Source: Streptomyces hirsutus (GTDB lineage: Bacteria > Actinomycetota > Actinomycetes > Streptomycetales > Streptomycetaceae). Taken from it: 32,274 nt of DNA. The position numbers were made by a program, and so were the translations under genes. Below, one piece after another: positions 1-8,374 of the stretch (its first letter is position 1; the number at the start of each line of letters is the position of its first letter). The notes below the pieces were generated by a model. That model was not told the DNA's origin, did not search any database, and saw only the letters and a list, made by a program, of their open reading frames with translations. Where the stretch lies: contig NZ_LIQT01000154.1 in assembly GCF_001418415.1 (NCBI RefSeq), forward strand, positions 1 through 32,274, given 5' to 3'.

Positions 1-25
1 CACCCCAGCTACCCGGCGGCGAGCG

Positions 26-590
26 ATGAGCGCTTGGGACGCGTACCTCGCCACGAGCGGCCGGACGCCGGCGCAGTCGGCAGCCGACGTCGCGCCGCCG
101 GGCGCGGCCGCAGATCCGGCTGCCGCACGGGCGGTGACGGTCGCCCAGCTGGAGGAGGAAGGGGCTCTGGGGCCGGGCCCGGTCCGTGACGCCCTGCTGG
201 TGCTGCCTCGTGAGGTACTGATGTCGCAGGCTTATGTACGGCGCAGCGCCTCGGGCGAGACGCCGCCGCGGTGGGACCTGCTGGACTGGGCGGCGGTGCA
301 GGACCGCCCCGAGCTGCTCGGGCTGCTGTATGGCGGCCAGTGTGCTCGTCCAGCACGACGGGGAACCGCTCCTGGGCCGGGCGCGCGGATCCCGGTCGGG
401 GGCGTCCATCACGTCGATGTCCACCGTGATGGGCCTGACCGCCGAGCTGTTGGAGGAGTTGGATCTACGCCCTGGTCACCGGGTGCTGGACGTCGGCACG
501 GGCGCGGGGGTGACCGCGGCGGTGGCCTGTCAGGTCTGCGGCGACCGCGGGTGGACGATTCCGCCGACTTCTTGCGGCTGATCGACCTCG
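26..590 (+). pseudogene. Decayed SAM-dependent methyltransferase, isoaspartyl-methyltransferase-like
   Basis: Reading starts at ATG 26 and runs about 100 residues in one frame, including a VLPREVLMSQAYV stretch typical of the N-terminus of PCMT-like maturation methyltransferases. Near 331-343 the sensible protein switches frame by one base. The second frame carries the SAM-binding motif VLDVGTGAG at about 483-509. Homology then stops at about 545 and no C-terminal half follows. The next 130 bases are open in the first frame (DFLRLIDLERSEPG) but I do not recognise them. By chance the first frame stays open into the next gene, giving a misleading 1001-codon ORF. I infer one frameshift plus a 3' deletion. 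A sequencing error could explain the frameshift but not the missing half. It may be an older relative of the PCMT domain in the following gene. Confidence 0.6.
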
Positions 591-715
591 AGCGCAGCGA
601 GCCCGGGCCCGCCGTACGGGATCTGGTCCGCCTGTCCGACGCCTGGGCCGGCCGCCCTCTACGGACCCGTCGCACTGCCATGACGCCGCCTTCATTCACA
701 AGCAAGGAGCGATCT

Positions 716-3031
716 GTGGGATACACCCGGACCGACTGGTCCGAGCACTACAACGACGGGCGCGACTTCCGGCGGCTCGGGGACGAGGAGAGGAACCTGC
801 TCGTTGAGCACACACCGGCGCCCGAGGGCGGCCGTGCGCTCGACGCCTGCTGCGGCACCGGTGAGATGGCCGCGTACCTCGCCTCGCTCGGGTACACCGT
901 CGACGGCGTCGACTTCGCCGAGGGGGCGCTGGAGCGTGCCCGTACGGAGCACGCCGGAGTGGAGGGGGTGCGCTGGCTGTGCCTGGACGTGGAGCACGAC
1001 GACTTGGCCGGGCTTGCTGAGGACGGCTACGACCTGGTCGTCATTCGGCTGTCCATCGTCTTCATCCGTGATCGCGCCCGGGTGCTGCGTCGGCTGTCCG
1101 CGCGGCTACGCGAGGGCGGGACGCTCGTCGTCATCACGCCGGTCGCGGAGAACACCCCTGAAGAACGTCGCCACATCGCGCTGGACGAGAACGAACTCGA
1201 CGCTCTCATCGACGGGTTCAGCACGTGCGAGCGGTTCGACGCGAAAGGTCTGGCAGTGCTGGTCCTGCGCGGCCCGGGCGGGTCGTTCAGCGCAGAGGAG
1301 AAGCTGCGGCCCGATCCGCAGGCTGTTTTCGGTGCCGCGGTGGTGGTCACCGACGCGTTCGGGCGGGTCCTGCTGGGCCGCTCGACCCGGGGCCTGTGGG
1401 AGCTGCCGGGCGGCCGGATCGAGAAGGGCGAAACCGCGCCGGCTGCCGCCGTGCGGGAGTTGGCCGAGGAGAGCGGGCTGACGGCGCGCGTTGAAGATGC
1501 TCATGTCGTTACCGTGATGCACGATGACCGGCTGGACGTGCACCGTGTCACCGCTGTCGTTCGCCTCACCAGTTGGGACGGTGAACTGGGTCTGCCCGAG
1601 CCGCACCATTTCTTGCGCTGGGAGTGGCACGACCTGAACACTTTGGCCACCCTGGGACGGATCTTCACGCCCAGCGCGCAGGCCTTGACCGCGGTGTGGC
1701 CCGGGGTGCTGCCGGGGCTGCCGCCTGTTCACTCCTACGCGTGTGCCACCACCGTCCCACCGGTGCCCGGTGAGCCGGCAGAGGCGGTCCGGCTGCGCGA
1801 GCGGATGGCGGGCATCGTGATCGGCAAGGGATGGGCGCCCTCCGCGCGGGTCCAGGCCGCGCTGCACGAGGTTCCCCGGCACCGGTTCGTTCCCGAGACC
1901 CTGTTGGAGACGGCCTACCACGACGACCTCGCCGTGGTAACGGTCCGGGAGTCGCCCGAGAGCGCCGTCAGCTCCGTCTCAGCAGCCTGGCTGCAGGCCG
2001 ACATGGTTGAGCAACTCCGGTTGGAGCGGGGGATGACCGTGCTGGAAGTCGGATCGGGCGGCTACAACGCAGAGCTCCTCGCACACGTGCTCGGGGAGCG
2101 TGGCCGCGTGGTGACCGTGGACGTCGACCCGTATGTCGTGCACCGCACACAGCGACTGTGCGCGGAAGCCGGCAGCGGCCGGATCACCGCCGTTCTCGGC
2201 GACGGCGGCCTCGGCGCACCCCACCATGTCCCGGCCTGCGGATTCGACGGCATGGTGATCACGCACAACGCGTACGACATCGCCCCGGCCTGGCGTGAAC
2301 AACTCGCCGAGGGGGCGCGGTTGGTCGTGCCGCTGGAGATGGGCGGCTACACCCGCTCCCTCACCCTGGTCCAGCGCGGCAACGTGCTGCACACCGAGAA
2401 CTGGACGTACTGCGGGTTCGTACGGGACCGCGGCGCCGCGGCCCGCACCGCCCCCGCCGCCCGCCTGGCCGACGGTGCCGTCACCGTGTGGTGGGAAGAC
2501 GGCGCTCCCGGCGACGTCACCGGGCTCGAAGAGGCTCTGCGGGGGCCCCGGCACGAGCTCCCTACCGGCCTCATCGTCCAAGGCGTTTTCAATTTCGAGA
2601 CTTTGCAGATCTACGCCGCGACCACGCTGCATGGGTTCTGTCGTCTGGCCGTGCCGGAAGGGTCCATGCTCGTGGCGCAGCGGGACGCGGCCGCGATGGT
2701 GGCGGATAGCTCCCTCGCCTACCTGACCTACGTCAAGGTCAAGGACGCCCCGGATCCAGCCGACCGTCTCACCGAGTTCTTCATCCACGCTTACGGCCCA
2801 GCCGCCGAAGAGCTGGCGGAGCGCTTCGCCGAGTGCGTGCGCACCTGGGACCGGAAGGTGCGCGAGAGCGGCTACCCGCCGATGACCGTCCACCCGGCAG
2901 GCACTCCTGACGAGCAACTGCCGGCTGGTGACGTGCTCGACAAGCCGTCCGCCCGGCTCGTCTTCCAGTGGCCGGGCCGAACCCCTGCCGGTGCGCAGGA
3001 TCTACTTGCGGCGGGCGGACAGCGTGCCTGA
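716..3031 (+). CDS. Three-domain protein: class I methyltransferase, Nudix hydrolase, PCMT/FxLD-type methyltransferase
   Basis: The start is GTG 716, preceded by AAGGAG at 704-709, giving 771 aa. Residues 1 to about 195 form a class I SAM methyltransferase with motif LDACCGTGE near residue 42. Residues about 200-340 form a Nudix domain with a complete Nudix box at 233-255 (G-x5-E, then REL-x-EE-x-GL). Residues about 355-771 resemble protein-L-isoaspartate methyltransferases, in particular those annotated as methyltransferase, FxLD system: PRHRFVPE near 385, then VLEVGSGGYNAELL at 442. The Nudix part would hydrolyse a nucleoside-diphosphate-linked compound, while the two methyltransferases would act on a small molecule or peptide. 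The protein is cytoplasmic by appearance. It heads a tight cluster and its last 8 bases overlap the MFS gene. No FxLD precursor peptide gene was found nearby. The fusion of these three domains is unusual. Domain calls are confident; the substrate is unknown. Confidence 0.85.
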   Translation: MGYTRTDWSEHYNDGRDFRRLGDEERNLLVEHTPAPEGGRALDACCGTGEMAAYLASLGYTVDGVDFAEGALERARTEHAGVEGVRWLCLDVEHDDLAGLAEDGYDLVVIRLSIVFIRDRARVLRRLSARLREGGTLVVITPVAENTPEERRHIALDENELDALIDGFSTCERFDAKGLAVLVLRGPGGSFSAEEKLRPDPQAVFGAAVVVTDAFGRVLLGRSTRGLWELPGGRIEKGETAPAAAVRELAEESGLTARVEDAHVVTVMHDDRLDVHRVTAVVRLTSWDGELGLPEPHHFLRWEWHDLNTLATLGRIFTPSAQALTAVWPGVLPGLPPVHSYACATTVPPVPGEPAEAVRLRERMAGIVIGKGWAPSARVQAALHEVPRHRFVPETLLETAYHDDLAVVTVRESPESAVSSVSAAWLQADMVEQLRLERGMTVLEVGSGGYNAELLAHVLGERGRVVTVDVDPYVVHRTQRLCAEAGSGRITAVLGDGGLGAPHHVPACGFDGMVITHNAYDIAPAWREQLAEGARLVVPLEMGGYTRSLTLVQRGNVLHTENWTYCGFVRDRGAAARTAPAARLADGAVTVWWEDGAPGDVTGLEEALRGPRHELPTGLIVQGVFNFETLQIYAATTLHGFCRLAVPEGSMLVAQRDAAAMVADSSLAYLTYVKVKDAPDPADRLTEFFIHAYGPAAEELAERFAECVRTWDRKVRESGYPPMTVHPAGTPDEQLPAGDVLDKPSARLVFQWPGRTPAGAQDLLAAGGQRA

Positions 3032-4358
3032 CTTCGACGAGCTGATCCCCGCGAAACCCGGGCCGGACAAAGCTGACGAGGCCGTCACCGGCCGGCCGCC
3101 GATCTCGTTCTCGCTGCGCGCCCACCCCTCGTTCGCCGCGTACCTGACCGGGGAGGCGGCGAGTCTGCTGGGAACGTCGGCGCACGCCGTGGCGCTGCCC
3201 GCCCTCGCGGTTCTCGTTCTGCACGCGAACCCCGGTCAGGTCGCCACCCTCGCGGTCCTCTCCCAGGCCCCCGCGTTCGTGCTGGCCCTGGCGGCCGGGG
3301 CGTACGTCGACCAGCACCCGAAACGGCCGGTCCTGATCGGCTCCGACCTGGTTGCCGCGGCGGCCGTCGCCGCGATCCCTCTCACCGCGCTTGGCGGGAT
3401 GCTGTCCTTCCCCGTGCTGTACGCCGTCGCGCTGATCGTGGGATCGGCGACGGTGCTCCACTTAGCGGCCGCGATCGCCGTGGTCCCTGAGTTGGTGCCC
3501 GCACCCCTGCTCCACGAGGCCAACTCCCGGGTCGGCAGTGCGTTCAGCCTCGCGGACACCCTAGGCGCTTACGCCGGCGCCGGGGTAGTGGCCTCACTCG
3601 GCGCGGTCCGCGCGTTCTGGCTGGACGCGCTGTCGTACGCCCTCTCCGCCTGGTGCGCGACACGCGTCCGCCTCGAGCACCGCGCCCGTCCCGCACAAGA
3701 GCGGGAGCGGCTGGGCCCGGCCATGTGGACGGGCCTGGTCTTCGTCGCGCGCACCCCCGTGGTCCGCCCACTGGTGCTGAGCCTGTCCCTGACCGGCGTC
3801 GGCGCAACCCTGATCGAGGTGTACCGCGCGTACTACCTGCTCACCGTGCTGGACGCGGGCGCGCTCGGGCTGGGCATCGTCACAGGCGTCTGCGGCATCG
3901 GAGGCGTCATCGGCGCGCTGAAGGCCCCGCGGCTCGCGAGGCGGTTCGGGCCGGGGCCGGTGATGCTGGCGGCCTTCGGGCTCTACCCGGTGTTGGGTGT
4001 CCCACTGCTCCTTGCCCGGCCCGGTCCCGGGTGGCTGGCGGTGCTCGCCCTCACCGGCGCCGTGCAGATGGCGGCCGCGACCTGTGCGGGAACGACGCAG
4101 CGTTCGGTACGCCAACAGCTGACGCCGGCCAAGTTGCAGGGGCGAGCTCAGCAGACCTCGACCTGGCTGGTCTCCGGCACCCGGCCATTCGCCTCGGCCG
4201 GCGCCGGTGTCCTGGCCGGCGCCTTCTCGGTCCCTACGGCGATGTGGACCGGCACCGCGATCCTGTGCCTACCGCCCCTCCTGCTGTTAGTGAGCCGGGT
4301 CGGCCGCCTGACGGCCATGCCCCTGGCCGTCGTTTCGCCCATCCAGGAGGCAGCGTGA
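3024..4358 (+). CDS. MFS transporter, probable small-molecule exporter
   Basis: I chose GTG 3024 (VPDFDELIPAKPG), which overlaps the previous stop by 8 bases. The frame is open further upstream, but that part lies inside the methyltransferase gene. This gives 444 aa. The protein has about 10-12 hydrophobic segments beginning near residue 35. The loop between helices 2 and 3 reads GAYVDQHPKRPVLIGSD, matching the MFS motif A region (G-x3-D). A polar middle loop (RLEHRARPAQERERLG) separates two helix bundles. The family is proton-driven, with MFS_1/MFS_3-type drug and metabolite exporters as closest in style. It sits between tailoring enzymes with overlaps on both sides, so it likely exports the cluster product or gives self-resistance. 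Substrate and direction are inferred. Confidence 0.85.
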   Translation: MPDFDELIPAKPGPDKADEAVTGRPPISFSLRAHPSFAAYLTGEAASLLGTSAHAVALPALAVLVLHANPGQVATLAVLSQAPAFVLALAAGAYVDQHPKRPVLIGSDLVAAAAVAAIPLTALGGMLSFPVLYAVALIVGSATVLHLAAAIAVVPELVPAPLLHEANSRVGSAFSLADTLGAYAGAGVVASLGAVRAFWLDALSYALSAWCATRVRLEHRARPAQERERLGPAMWTGLVFVARTPVVRPLVLSLSLTGVGATLIEVYRAYYLLTVLDAGALGLGIVTGVCGIGGVIGALKAPRLARRFGPGPVMLAAFGLYPVLGVPLLLARPGPGWLAVLALTGAVQMAAATCAGTTQRSVRQQLTPAKLQGRAQQTSTWLVSGTRPFASAGAGVLAGAFSVPTAMWTGTAILCLPPLLLLVSRVGRLTAMPLAVVSPIQEAA

Positions 4359-5236
4359 CGCCGCGAGTGGACGTGGTCGTGCTGACCATGAACGACCGCC
4401 CCAAGGAAGAAGCCTTCGCGCAAAAGACACTGCAGGCCCAGACCGGCGTCGAGGTGCGCGTGTGCGTGGTCGGCAACGGGTGCACCCCGCAGGTCGTGCC
4501 ACCGGGCGCGATCACCGTCGCCCTGCCTGAGAACGCCGGCATTCCCGGCGGGCGCAACGCGGGCGTCGACGCGCTGCGCGAGGCCGGTGACCCGGCCGAG
4601 TACGTGTTCTTCCTGGACAATGACGCCTGCCTTCCGCGCCCTGACGTCCTCGTCCGGCTCGTCGCGTCGGCCGAGGAGCATCCAGACGCCGCGTACGTGC
4701 AGCCGCGGTTGACCGGCCCGGACGATACGACCACGCCGCGCCGCTGGGTGCCCCGGCTCCGTACGGGTGATCCGGAGCGGCCCGGGATCATCACATCCAT
4801 GACCGAAGGCGTCGTCCTCATCCGCCGCCACGTCTTCGACGAGGCCGGCGGGTGGGAGGGCAGCTTCTTCCTCTACCACGAAGGCCTCGACCTGGCCTAT
4901 CGGTTCTGGTCAGCGGGCTACACCGGCTGGTACGCGGCCAGCATCCGGATGCACCACCCGCTCACTGCCCCGATCCGTCACCCCCTCTTCCACCGGCTCT
5001 CCGCTCGCAACCGGATCTGGGTCGCCTACCGCAACTTCCCCACTCCGCTCATCCCCCTCTACCTCGGCACGTGGACTGTGATCACCCTCGCCCGGGCCCT
5101 ACGCATGGGCGGTCTGCGCGAGACGCTGTCCGGTCTGCGCGAGGGCTGGGCCACCCGCCACGAACAGGTCCACCGGCCGATGGACTGGAGCACCATGCGC
5201 AGACTCACCGCCGCCGGACGCCCCCCGATCATCTGA
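4355..5236 (+). CDS. Family 2 glycosyltransferase
   Basis: GTG 4355 overlaps the MFS stop codon in a GTGA pair and has AGGAGG at 4345-4350, a strong ribosome site inside the MFS coding end. Length is 293 aa. The GT-A fold signature of GT2 enzymes is clear: VDVVVLTMN at the start, ENAGIPGGRNAG at residues 60-70, and the metal/nucleotide-binding LDND at residues 87-90. GWEGSFFLYHEGLDLAYRF further on matches the acceptor-side ED-like motif region. A hydrophobic stretch (PLIPLYLGTWTVITLA) near 232-247 may associate with the membrane. The enzyme would move a sugar from an NDP-sugar to an acceptor. With a PIG-L deacetylase next door, an N-acetylated amino sugar is a plausible donor or product, but this is inference. 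Confidence 0.88.
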   Translation: MTPRVDVVVLTMNDRPKEEAFAQKTLQAQTGVEVRVCVVGNGCTPQVVPPGAITVALPENAGIPGGRNAGVDALREAGDPAEYVFFLDNDACLPRPDVLVRLVASAEEHPDAAYVQPRLTGPDDTTTPRRWVPRLRTGDPERPGIITSMTEGVVLIRRHVFDEAGGWEGSFFLYHEGLDLAYRFWSAGYTGWYAASIRMHHPLTAPIRHPLFHRLSARNRIWVAYRNFPTPLIPLYLGTWTVITLARALRMGGLRETLSGLREGWATRHEQVHRPMDWSTMRRLTAAGRPPII

Positions 5237-5325
5237 CCCGTCACGTCCTACCTGATTGTCTGTTCCGGTGAGCCGACCCGCCCCTGCCGCGCCTCGCTCT
5301 TTCAATTCCAGGAAAGGCCGCTCCG

Positions 5326-6099
5326 TTGAAGCCATCGGCTCTCCCCTCATTGATGGGGGTCTTCGCGCACCCGGATGACGAGTCCCTGCTCGCCGGAGGC
5401 GTACTCGTGCAGCATCACGTCTCTGGCGCTCGCACCGCGGTCGTCACCGCAACCTGGGCAGCGAACAGCCGCCGGGCACCCGAACTCGCCCATGCGCTGG
5501 CCATCCTGGGGGCCGGTGCACCTCGGCTGCTCGGCTACGCCGACGCCCGCAACCCGGAGTCCGCACACGAACAGCCCCGTCTCGTCGACGCGCCTCTCGA
5601 CGAGGCCATCGGCCGGCTCGTCGCCCACATCCGCACGTTCAAGCCCGATCTGGTGGTCACCCACGACGCGCTGGGCCAGTTGACCGGCCACCCGGATCAC
5701 CAACACACCCACCGGATCACCCTGCTCGCCGTCGAGGCGGCCGGCCTCGCCCACCTCTACCCCGAAGCGGGCGCCCCCTGGCAGCCCGTGGCGCTGTACG
5801 CGGCCACGCACCCGGAATCGGGTGTGGACGGACTCAGGCCGCTGCTTGAGGCCGTGGGGAAGGCCGTGCTCGCCGTGCCTGACTCCTACGTCACCACCAC
5901 CGTCGACGTAAGCCTGTGGGCCGAGACGAAGTGGCGCGCGATCCTCGCGCATCGCAGCGAAGCCGCTCGTGAGCGCTCCCTACCCGGCCTCCTCGCCCGT
6001 CTCCCTGAGCAGGCGCGTCGCAGGATTATCGAGACCGAGTACTTCACCCGCCTCACGCCCGGCCCCGTCCCGGGTGACCGGCACCGGCTCACCGTCTGA
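5326..6099 (+). CDS. PIG-L (LmbE) family zinc-dependent deacetylase
   Basis: The start is probably TTG 5326, because AGGAAAGG lies at 5310-5317 with good spacing; ATG 5353 is an alternative. Length is 257 aa. Both metal-site motifs of the LmbE/PIG-L family are present: AHPDDE at residues 14-19 and GHPDHQHTH at residues 121-129. Family members remove an acetyl group from N-acetylglucosamine-type sugars or related substrates (MshB, BshB, antibiotic pathways). An 89-base gap follows the glycosyltransferase gene, so it is in the same transcription unit or just reinitiated. Together the two genes suggest transfer of an N-acetyl-amino sugar followed by deacetylation. The family call is firm; the substrate is unknown. 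Confidence 0.9.
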   Translation: MKPSALPSLMGVFAHPDDESLLAGGVLVQHHVSGARTAVVTATWAANSRRAPELAHALAILGAGAPRLLGYADARNPESAHEQPRLVDAPLDEAIGRLVAHIRTFKPDLVVTHDALGQLTGHPDHQHTHRITLLAVEAAGLAHLYPEAGAPWQPVALYAATHPESGVDGLRPLLEAVGKAVLAVPDSYVTTTVDVSLWAETKWRAILAHRSEAARERSLPGLLARLPEQARRRIIETEYFTRLTPGPVPGDRHRLTV

Positions 6100-6151
6100 C
6101 CACGCCGCCGTGCTCCCTGCCCCCATGCTCCCGTTCCCGTTTTGGAGAGAC

Positions 6152-7234
6152 ATGACAACGAGCGAGGCCCCTGCCCCCGACGAGCTTCCGGGCTCTGCGT
6201 CGACCGATGAGGAGTACGGGGCCCAGCGCGCCTCGGCCGCGTTGTGGACCGGCGCCTCTGTGCTGATCACGAACCAGCACGGCGAGGTGCTGGTCCAGCA
6301 CGTCGACTACCGCGACACCTGCCTCCTGCCGGGTGGCGCCGTCGACAAGAGCGAATCCCCCTCCCGCGCCGCCGCCCGAGAACTGCGCGAGGAACTCGGC
6401 GTCATGGCACGCGTCGACCGCGGCCTCGCCGTCGACTGGGTATCCCCGGGCAGCGTCAGCATCCCTGCCGCCATGCGGTTCCCCGACGAGATCCTCCACG
6501 TCTACGACGGCGGCACCTGGACCGACGAAAAGATCGCGTCCGTGCGGCTGCCCGACAGCGAGATCACCGGCATCGAGCTCGTCGAGCCCGCCCGTCTGCC
6601 TGCCCTGATGTCCCCCAGCGACGCCCGGCGTGCCCTGTCCGCGCTCCGTGCCCGCATCAACGCCGCCGGCGCCGTACTCCTCGAGAACGGCGCCCCGATC
6701 GCCCCCACCCTCCTCGACCACAGCCAAGTCCTGTGCACCGCACGCGTCGAGCGCCGCTGCACCTTCCACCCAGGCCAGAACCCACAGGGCCGGGCAGTAC
6801 GCGGCTGGCAGGGATGGCTGTTCACGCCGGACGGCCGCGTCGTCATCCTCCTCCAGCCCAACACCGGGAACGTCCGCCTCCCCGCCGACCCCGTCCAGTC
6901 CCGGGAAGGCAACCCTGTGAATGCTCTGATCCACGGAGTGAGCCAAGAGACCGCCGTCCGGATCGGTGAACCGCTGCTCCACGGCCACCTCAACGACCCC
7001 GACACCTCGCACGCGTACGCCCGATACGCCGCCGCCATCACCGGCGTCGAACCCATGCCGACCGGCAGCAGCGCCCGCGCCTTGGCCACACCCGAACAGG
7101 CCCTGGAACTCCTCGGCTCAGACTCACCCGCAGGTGTCCAACTTGCCGCCGTCCACCAGGCACGCAAGCAACTCGGCATCCACAGGGCTGCACCCCAGCC
7201 CTTCATCGAACTCACCGCCCCCAGCACCGGGTAG
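6152..7234 (+). CDS. Nudix hydrolase with a second, degenerate Nudix-like half
   Basis: The start is ATG 6152 with GGAGA at 6144-6148; the longer upstream frame is a shadow of the PIG-L gene. Length is 360 aa. The N-terminal domain has a full Nudix box at residues 62-84 (G-x5-E-x7-REL-x-EE-x-GV). The C-terminal half, from about residue 225, has the sheet-like start WQGWLFTPDGRVVILLQP but lacks the REx2EE core, so it looks like a decayed or repurposed Nudix repeat. Nudix enzymes cleave nucleoside diphosphates linked to another group. It is the last gene of the cluster, with a 52-base gap after the deacetylase. A second Nudix protein in one small cluster suggests that a nucleotide-linked intermediate or damaged cofactor must be hydrolysed. 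Confidence 0.85.
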   Translation: MTTSEAPAPDELPGSASTDEEYGAQRASAALWTGASVLITNQHGEVLVQHVDYRDTCLLPGGAVDKSESPSRAAARELREELGVMARVDRGLAVDWVSPGSVSIPAAMRFPDEILHVYDGGTWTDEKIASVRLPDSEITGIELVEPARLPALMSPSDARRALSALRARINAAGAVLLENGAPIAPTLLDHSQVLCTARVERRCTFHPGQNPQGRAVRGWQGWLFTPDGRVVILLQPNTGNVRLPADPVQSREGNPVNALIHGVSQETAVRIGEPLLHGHLNDPDTSHAYARYAAAITGVEPMPTGSSARALATPEQALELLGSDSPAGVQLAAVHQARKQLGIHRAAPQPFIELTAPSTG

Positions 7235-7244
7235 ACGCGTCCGC

Positions 7245-7528
7245 GTTCAAGCCTCAGCGGCTCCATGCGGACAAGGAATACGTCATGCCCCGTCTACGGA
7301 AATGACTGCGCGGGAAAGCACATTGGTGTGCGCATCGCCCGCGAGGGAGTCGAGTCCCGCGAACATCTCGGCCGCCACAGATGAGGGATCGAACGGACCA
7401 TGTCTTGGCTATCGGGCTACCGGCGCATCAGCCCTCGCTACGAGGGAAACCCTCGCAACTACCTGGCCTTCCTCGGCCTCACCGCAGCCCTCTGCCGCTA
7501 TAAACAACTCGTCCGTCTCACCGCATAG
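7245..7528 (+). pseudogene. IS5-family transposase, C-terminal remnant with in-frame stop
   Basis: The sequence starts with LHADKEY. After a frameshift near 7300 it continues with RIAREGVES, IERTMSWLSGYRRI, RYEGNPRNYLAFLGL and CYKQLVRLT-like residues before TAG 7526. This is the familiar C-terminus of IS5-type transposases, including the final catalytic IER region. The codon TGA at 7382 replaces the tryptophan normally found in the RHRW-IER segment. The N-terminal two thirds are absent. It cannot encode an active enzyme. Confidence 0.8.
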
Positions 7529-7628
7529 AAAACATTTCAAGTCGGAAGATTTGACGCCCACAGTCACTCTTGCGGGGGATGGTGAGGGTCCTCGTGGTGT
7601 GCCACGGTGGGTTCATACAACACCCGGC

Positions 7629-7707
7629 GCTCCTCTTTGCATTACCCCACGCTCTCCGCCCACAACAGGGTGGGCGGCAACGGGAGAGGAGCCCAGCATG
7701 CAAAGAG
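7629..7707 (+). promoter_or_regulatory. Folded mRNA leader covering ribosome site and start codon
   Basis: Three nested perfect inverted repeats surround the start of the following gene: CTCTTTGCAT (7633-7642) with ATGCAAAGAG (7698-7707, containing the start codon), CTCTCC (7652-7657) with GGAGAG (7683-7688, in the ribosome site), and CCGCCCAC (7656-7663) with GTGGGCGG (7670-7677). A competing pairing also exists, GCTCCTC (7629-7635) with GAGGAGC (7686-7692). If transcribed, the start region would be hidden in RNA structure, with at least one alternative fold. The function is inferred; the repeats are visible. Confidence 0.5.
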
Positions 7708-8006
7708 AAAACCGAACCCCAGTTCCCCGTGAGATGCTCAACCCTTGCGGGAGGGAGAAGGAGGAGAGTTGCCATGTAGAAGAGATCGCGTCGGCCGAGC
7801 CCGGCGACACCTCTACCAATGATGCAACCCGCAATAGGTCCAGGCGTCGATGGTTGAGTTTGAAGAACTCATACCGCACCACCAGTCGCGTCCTCGGCCC
7901 CGTTTTTTCAACACTCACCGTTGTTAACTACTTCTTCCCTGATTTCCGTGATGCGATCATCGAATTTTTGAAGATCTGCATGCACTTCGTTCTGGAAATT
8001 ATTTAA
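7698..8006 (+). CDS. Hypothetical 102-aa protein with hydrophobic C-terminus
   Basis: ATG 7698 follows GAGAGGAG at 7683-7690. I do not recognise the family. Residues 1-55 are polar and charged (for example TRNRSRRRWLS). Residues from about 65 to 102 are hydrophobic and aromatic (VFSTLTVVNYFFP, then IIEFLKICMHFVLEII), suggesting one or two short membrane segments. The second half is notably less G+C rich than its neighbours, with codons such as ATT, TTT and AAA, which points to recent acquisition. It lies between two IS5 remnants, has a strongly folded leader and is followed at once by a hairpin terminator. A small membrane-active peptide, toxin-like or immunity-like, is one possibility. It might also be chance, but the ribosome site and terminator framing argue for a real gene. 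Confidence 0.5.
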   Translation: MQRENRTPVPREMLNPCGREKEESCHVEEIASAEPGDTSTNDATRNRSRRRWLSLKNSYRTTSRVLGPVFSTLTVVNYFFPDFRDAIIEFLKICMHFVLEII

Positions 8007-8011
8007 GGGAC

Positions 8012-8040
8012 AGCGTCGCCCCGGCCGTTGGGGCGACGCT
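8012..8040 (+). terminator. Hairpin terminator
   Basis: A perfect 11-bp stem (AGCGTCGCCCC with GGGGCGACGCT) and a 7-base loop begin 5 bases after the stop of the 102-aa gene. There is no T-tract, which is common for Streptomyces terminators. The symmetric stem would also work on the other strand. Confidence 0.75.
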
Positions 8041-8239
8041 ACTTGCCTGTTAGGCCCAGGTGGGTCTCGGTCCGCCGAACTTCCGGTCGAGAGCGTGCCA
8101 CCTGACGGCCCTCGACACGGACGCGGCACGAGGAGTGCGCCTTGCGCTGTCGTTCATAGACCTCCTCAGACCGCGTTTGAGGTCTGCCATCTCCTTTGGC
8201 GGAAGTGGTCGTTGAGCCTGCCGTGACCGGTATTGGGGG

Positions 8240-8340
8240 TATCCGCCGGACCTGACCGATGAGCAGTGGACGCTGGTGGAGTTGTTGCTCCCGCCGCCAC
8301 GGGCTGGGCCGAAGGGTGGGCGACACGAGAAGCTGTGCCG
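8240..8340 (+). pseudogene. IS5-family transposase, N-terminal remnant
   Basis: The frame from 8240 reads YPPDLTDEQWTLVELLLPPP, the very recognisable N-terminus of IS5-type transposases (DUF4096 region), followed by GPKGGRHEKL. After about 30 residues the similarity stops and the same open frame runs into an unrelated transposase. No terminal repeats were found. Its order relative to the C-terminal piece at 7245-7528 (C-terminus first) means the two are not one simple interrupted copy. Confidence 0.75.
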
Positions 8341-8374
8341 TTCGGAAACTCATCGCTGCTGCTCGGAGTGGGGC

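Noticed and set aside
26..3031. One 1001-residue protein from ATG 26
   Set aside because: The first ~230 codons mix a frameshifted methyltransferase remnant with noise; a good ribosome site (704-709) and domain start support GTG 716 instead.
1..3031. Complete FxLD lanthipeptide locus
   Set aside because: Only a PCMT-like domain resembles that system; no precursor peptide, dehydratase or cyclase gene is in the window.
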